Source of the DNA: an uncultured Clostridia bacterium
GTDB lineage: Bacteria > Bacillota > Clostridia > Oscillospirales > CAG-272
Reading direction: 5' to 3'
Assembly (NCBI GenBank): GCA_946040935.1
Contig: CAMGCN010000039.1
Span: 1-7,860 of the forward strand
DNA: 7,860 nt
The notes beneath the pieces are model-generated. The model did not search any database and was not told where the DNA came from. It worked only from the letters and a program-made list of their open reading frames with translations. Position 1 is the first letter of the stretch. Each line of letters opens with the position of its first letter. A program made the translations under genes and the position numbers. Positions 4,886-7,860 of the stretch are shown in pieces.

Positions 4886-6040
4886 TTATTTGGTGAGTTC
4901 GTATGCAAGAGCTTGAAGCTGCTGCAAAGATTGGGCGTTGAGCGCCGATTTAACAGTTACAACCGTGTCGGCATATGTAAGGTTTTTGCAGCCGTCGAGC
5001 ATTTTCCGCATTGTTTTTGCCGCCATAGGCGCCCACGAACCGTTTTCTATGAACGCTACAGTTCTGTTTTGAAAATTGCGTTCACACAGGTTGTCTATGA
5101 ATTGTTTCATAAACGGGAAAATTTCAGCGTTGTAGGTAGTAGTTGCAAGAACGAGTTTTCCGTGACGGAAAGCGTCTTCAACAGCCTCTGCCATGTCCTC
5201 GCGTGCGAGGTCGCATACGACGACTCTTTCGACGCCGTTTTCATGCAGCATTTCTTCGAGCTTAAGCACAGCTTTTTTGGTGTTTCCGTAAACGGAAGTA
5301 TATGCTATCATGATTCCCTCGGTTTCAACGCCGTAGCTCGACCATGTGTTGTACAAATCAATGTAATATCCGAGATTTTCGGAAAGTATGGGACCGTGTA
5401 ACGGGCAAATTGTCTGAATGTCAAGCGCGGACGCTTTCTTGAGAAGCGACTGTGCCTGTGCGCCGTATTTTCCGACTATTCCGAAATAATATCTTCTCGC
5501 TTCGCACGCCCAGTCCTCGTCAGCGTCGAGAGCGCCGAATTTTCCGAACGCGTCAGCCGAGAATAGTACTTTGTCTTTTTCATCATAAGTGACAATAACT
5601 TCAGGCCAGTGTACCATAGGAGCGGTCAGAAAAGTAAGGGTGTGTTTTCCCAGCGACAGCGTGTCCTTTTCTCCCACGACTGTCGCCATGCTGTCCAAGT
5701 CGCGGTCAAAAAAGTTTTTCATCATAACAAAAGCTTTTGAAGAAGCGACTATTTTAGCGTTCGGATACTTTTCGATGAACTTAACTATGTTTGCCGAATG
5801 GTCGGGTTCCATATGCTGAACGATAAGATAGTCGGGCTCTTTTTCGCCCACAACAGAAGCAATGTTTGAGAGCCACTCGTCTGCAAACTTTGCATCGACC
5901 GAATCCATGACGGCGATTTTGTCATCGAGGATTACATAGGAATTGTATGCCATTCCGTTGGGTACGTCATACTGTCCCTCAAATAAATCAATAATTTTGT
6001 CGTTGACACCCACGTATTTAATATCGTTGGTAATATTCAA
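4886..6040 (-). CDS. fprA: Flavodiiron protein (A-type flavoprotein, FprA)
   Basis: Cytoplasmic enzyme of strict anaerobes that reduces O2 to water and/or NO to N2O, with electrons from rubredoxin or a related donor. It has 384 residues, the normal size for class A proteins (two domains, no fused rubredoxin). The N-terminal metallo-beta-lactamase-like domain (about 1-240) carries the diiron-site signature: HMEPDH (H76, E78, D80, H81), H144 in PMVHWPE, D163 in SADAFGKFG and H215 in CPLHGP. The C-terminal flavodoxin domain has the FMN phosphate loop YTSVYGNT (247-254), plus TTTYNAEIFP (300-309) and ENGSWAP (332-338). The start is TTG 6040-6038: AAAGGAG (6056-6050) lies 9 nt upstream, the sequence aligns with family N-termini (KYVGVND...), and the next in-frame Met is residue 30, inside the conserved core. 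It is last in the operon, 26 nt after the PqqD-like gene. O2 versus NO preference cannot be told from sequence. Confidence 0.97.
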   Translation of the reverse strand: MNITNDIKYVGVNDKIIDLFEGQYDVPNGMAYNSYVILDDKIAVMDSVDAKFADEWLSNIASVVGEKEPDYLIVQHMEPDHSANIVKFIEKYPNAKIVASSKAFVMMKNFFDRDLDSMATVVGEKDTLSLGKHTLTFLTAPMVHWPEVIVTYDEKDKVLFSADAFGKFGALDADEDWACEARRYYFGIVGKYGAQAQSLLKKASALDIQTICPLHGPILSENLGYYIDLYNTWSSYGVETEGIMIAYTSVYGNTKKAVLKLEEMLHENGVERVVVCDLAREDMAEAVEDAFRHGKLVLATTTYNAEIFPFMKQFIDNLCERNFQNRTVAFIENGSWAPMAAKTMRKMLDGCKNLTYADTVVTVKSALNAQSLQQLQALAYELTK

Positions 6041-6049
6041 AGTATTTCA

Positions 6050-6056
6050 CTCCTTT
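6050..6056 (-). promoter_or_regulatory. Ribosome binding site supporting the TTG start of fprA
   Basis: On the minus strand this reads AAAGGAG, 9 nt before TTG 6040-6038. No in-frame ATG or GTG lies nearby; the GTG overlapping the SD is out of frame. Confidence 0.8.
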
Positions 6057-6066
6057 AATATATAAT

Positions 6067-6399
6067 TTACATTTCAATAAATCCGAGGTTTTTAAGTGAT
6101 AAAAGATAGGGGATAAGCCTCTCAAAGAGCGGCTCCGCCGAATCACCTAACTTTTCGTGCAGTATTTCACCAATCTCCTGTACCGTTCTTTGTCCGTCAA
6201 GCAGTGGATATACTATGCTGCCGATTTCATCAAAGTGAATATAGCTGATTTTCGGTTTTTTCAGCAAAAGCTGTGCCGCACGATTGAAAAAACCCTTGTT
6301 TTCTTTCTCGATAGTGACCATTCCCTTTTCATCGCAGTGCCATTTAACTGTAGAGGGACGGGTTGGCTTGTATTCGAGATAGTTTATTTCTTTTTTCAT
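6067..6399 (-). CDS. PqqD-like small protein (RRE-fold candidate), coupled to the OPT transporter
   Basis: 110 residues with no signal peptide or membrane segment, so presumably cytoplasmic. The C-terminal two thirds match the PqqD pattern: an IHFDEIGSIVYPLLDGQRTV stretch at about 54-73, then EIGEILHEKLG (75-85) and a terminal helix plus wing, LIPYLLSLKNLGFIEM (95-110). The N-terminal 50 residues, ending in a basic KGFFNRAAQLLLKKPK segment (35-50), are extra relative to classical PqqD (about 90 residues). PqqD domains, also called RiPP recognition elements, bind peptide precursors for a modifying enzyme; no radical-SAM partner or precursor peptide is visible here. The start ATG 6399-6397 overlaps the transporter stop as ATGA, indicating translational coupling, and fprA follows after 26 nt. 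The family call is from residue pattern; the role with a peptide transporter is inference. Confidence 0.75.
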   Translation of the reverse strand: MKKEINYLEYKPTRPSTVKWHCDEKGMVTIEKENKGFFNRAAQLLLKKPKISYIHFDEIGSIVYPLLDGQRTVQEIGEILHEKLGDSAEPLFERLIPYLLSLKNLGFIEM

Positions 6400-7860
6400 T
6401 TATCGCTTCTTTTTTTCCATACGGAAAACTTAAGTACTACGAGTATAATAATGCCGAAAAGCAGAATTGAGCCGACATTTGAAACAGCTGCGGGAATATT
6501 CAGCTTTTCGGAAAGGTTAAATACCGAATCAAGACCGAATACAGCGAGCAGGGCAAGTAAAATTCCGACAAGACCTTCTCCTGCTATCATACCTGAACAG
6601 AAGAGGATACCGTCGTTTACAACAGTTTTCTTGTCTTTCTTTACAAGCTTTTCTGTCAAAAGTCGCAAAAGACCTCCGACCATGATGCAGGCATTAAGCT
6701 GTACGGGTAAGTATACGCCGATGGCAAAGGGAAGAACGGGTATGCCTACTATCTCGACGCAGATTGCCAAAAACGCGCCTATGAATACGAGTGCCCAGGG
6801 AAGATTTCCGTCCATAACTCCCTCGATGATGAGCTTCATAAGTGTCGCTTGAGGAGCGGCGAGCTGATCCGTGCCGAAGCCCCATGCGCTGTCAAGGAGG
6901 TAGAGAGTGCCGCCGATAGCGAGAGCTGATGCTATAATGCCGATAAGCTCGCCTATTTGCTGCTTTTTAGGTGTGGCACCGAGAATATAACCTGTTTTCA
7001 GGTCTTGAGATGTATCGCCTGCTATTGCAGATATAATGCAGATTACAGAACCGATAGCAATAGCGCTGCACATGCCTGAAACGCCGGTAAGGCCGGTGAA
7101 CTTTAGAATGAGAGTAGCTATAAGAAGCGTTGCGATAGCCATACCCGAAACGGGGTTGTTGCTGCTTCCGACAAGACCGACCATTCTGGAAGATACCGTT
7201 GCAAAGAAGAAGCCAAAAACCACAATTACGATTGCACCTATAAGACTGACGGGAATTGCAGGTATGAGCCATACAAGGAGAGTGAGTACGATGATAGAAA
7301 CAATAACAAAAATAAGACTGATGTCTTTCGATGTTCTGTCGGTATTCTCGACCTTACTTCCTTTGAGACTCTTAAGAGCACCGGTAAATGTTTTTGCAAT
7401 TAAAGGAAGAGATTTTATGAGGCTAATAATACCGCCGGCCGCAAGAGCCCCGGCGCCGATATAACGGATATATGTGCTCCATATTGCGCCGGTGCCGCCG
7501 TTTGCAAAAATTTCGCTGACAGGAGCGGTACCCGGATAGAGAATAACGTCCGCGCCGAAAAGAACAATAAGAGGAATCAGCACCATCCAACTGAGAACGC
7601 CGCCTGCAAACAAATAAGAGGAAATACGAGCGCCGCATATATATCCGACACTCATAACCGCGGGATAAATTTGTGTTCCTATCTGTCCTGCAAAGCCTTT
7701 TACAGATACTGAAACCTCGCCTGCAACTAATTTCAAACCGTCAATGATAAATTTGAAAACAGCGGCAAAACCCATGCCGGCAAAAACGGTTGAAGCCTTT
7801 GCGCCGCCCTCTTCACCCGCGAGGAGGACTTCGGCGCATGCCGTGCCCTCGGGGTAGGGT
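6396..7860 (-). CDS. OPT-family oligopeptide transporter, N-terminus outside the window
   Basis: Integral membrane protein of the oligopeptide transporter (OPT/YSL) superfamily, expected to import peptides or metal-peptide chelates by ion-coupled secondary transport. 487 residues are visible, read from 7859. About 150 N-terminal residues are missing if it has the usual bacterial length near 640. The first visible residues, PYPEGTACAEVLLAGEEGG, are the family's conserved N-terminal signature and lie upstream of the first ATG in the window (7775), so that ATG is internal. Other family-like stretches are GSSNNPVSGMAIATLL, GDTSQDLKTGYILGATP and PVLPFAIGVYLPV. About ten to twelve hydrophobic segments are visible, ending in a basic tail (WKKRSDK). 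It is the first visible gene of the minus-strand operon; its TGA stop (6398-6396) overlaps the ATG of the PqqD-like gene. The promoter lies beyond the window. The transported substrate cannot be inferred. Confidence 0.93.
   Translation of the reverse strand, partial: PYPEGTACAEVLLAGEEGGAKASTVFAGMGFAAVFKFIIDGLKLVAGEVSVSVKGFAGQIGTQIYPAVMSVGYICGARISSYLFAGGVLSWMVLIPLIVLFGADVILYPGTAPVSEIFANGGTGAIWSTYIRYIGAGALAAGGIISLIKSLPLIAKTFTGALKSLKGSKVENTDRTSKDISLIFVIVSIIVLTLLVWLIPAIPVSLIGAIVIVVFGFFFATVSSRMVGLVGSSNNPVSGMAIATLLIATLILKFTGLTGVSGMCSAIAIGSVICIISAIAGDTSQDLKTGYILGATPKKQQIGELIGIIASALAIGGTLYLLDSAWGFGTDQLAAPQATLMKLIIEGVMDGNLPWALVFIGAFLAICVEIVGIPVLPFAIGVYLPVQLNACIMVGGLLRLLTEKLVKKDKKTVVNDGILFCSGMIAGEGLVGILLALLAVFGLDSVFNLSEKLNIPAAVSNVGSILLFGIIILVVLKFSVWKKRSDK

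Noticed and set aside
6041..6066. Internal promoter for fprA in the A/T-rich gap (TATATT-like on minus)
   Set aside because: No matching -35 at suitable spacing was found; the gap is short and best explained by read-through from the upstream genes.

Overview
The window looks like one end of a draft or metagenomic contig from a low-to-mid-GC Gram-positive anaerobe, most likely a gut Clostridia member (Oscillospirales/Ruminococcaceae-like is my guess). The reasons are the strong AAAGGAG/GGAGG ribosome binding sites, compact sigma-A promoters, an oxygen-scavenging flavodiiron protein, an intracellular GH36 alpha-galactosidase and hairpin-rich intergenic repeats. The first 44 bases are not biological. 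They are an Illumina Nextera P5-side adapter with an i5 index and the Tn5 mosaic end, so the genomic sequence starts at base 45.

Layout. 45-1507 (minus) encodes a membrane-anchored parvulin-type foldase (PrsA/SurA-like), cut off at its C-terminus by the contig end. 1508-1754 is a divergent promoter region. 1755-1841 is tRNA-Leu(CAA), with its own extended -10 promoter and a terminator hairpin that is part of a larger inverted-repeat element. 1842-2596 holds no convincing protein gene of normal size. It carries inverted and heptad repeats, an isolated intrinsic terminator, a chain of small hairpins separated by GATGAAATC / GATTTCATC boxes, and then the promoter and a possible nine-codon leader ORF for the next gene. 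2597-4768 (plus) is a complete GH36 alpha-galactosidase. A bidirectional terminator at 4843-4871 separates it from a convergent minus-strand operon. In transcription order that operon is an OPT-family oligopeptide transporter (5' end outside the window), a PqqD-like small protein joined to it by an ATGA overlap, and an FprA-type flavodiiron protein.

The foldase acts on exported proteins. The alpha-galactosidase releases galactose from oligosaccharides such as raffinose or melibiose in the cytoplasm. The OPT/PqqD-like pair suggests peptide uptake or handling, and FprA detoxifies O2 or NO. No link between these activities is visible beyond co-transcription of the last three. I see no defence system, CRISPR array, phage or transposase gene. 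The least ordinary items are the multi-hairpin repeat with its terminator, the PqqD-like/OPT coupling, the possible leader peptide before the alpha-galactosidase, and the adapter contamination.
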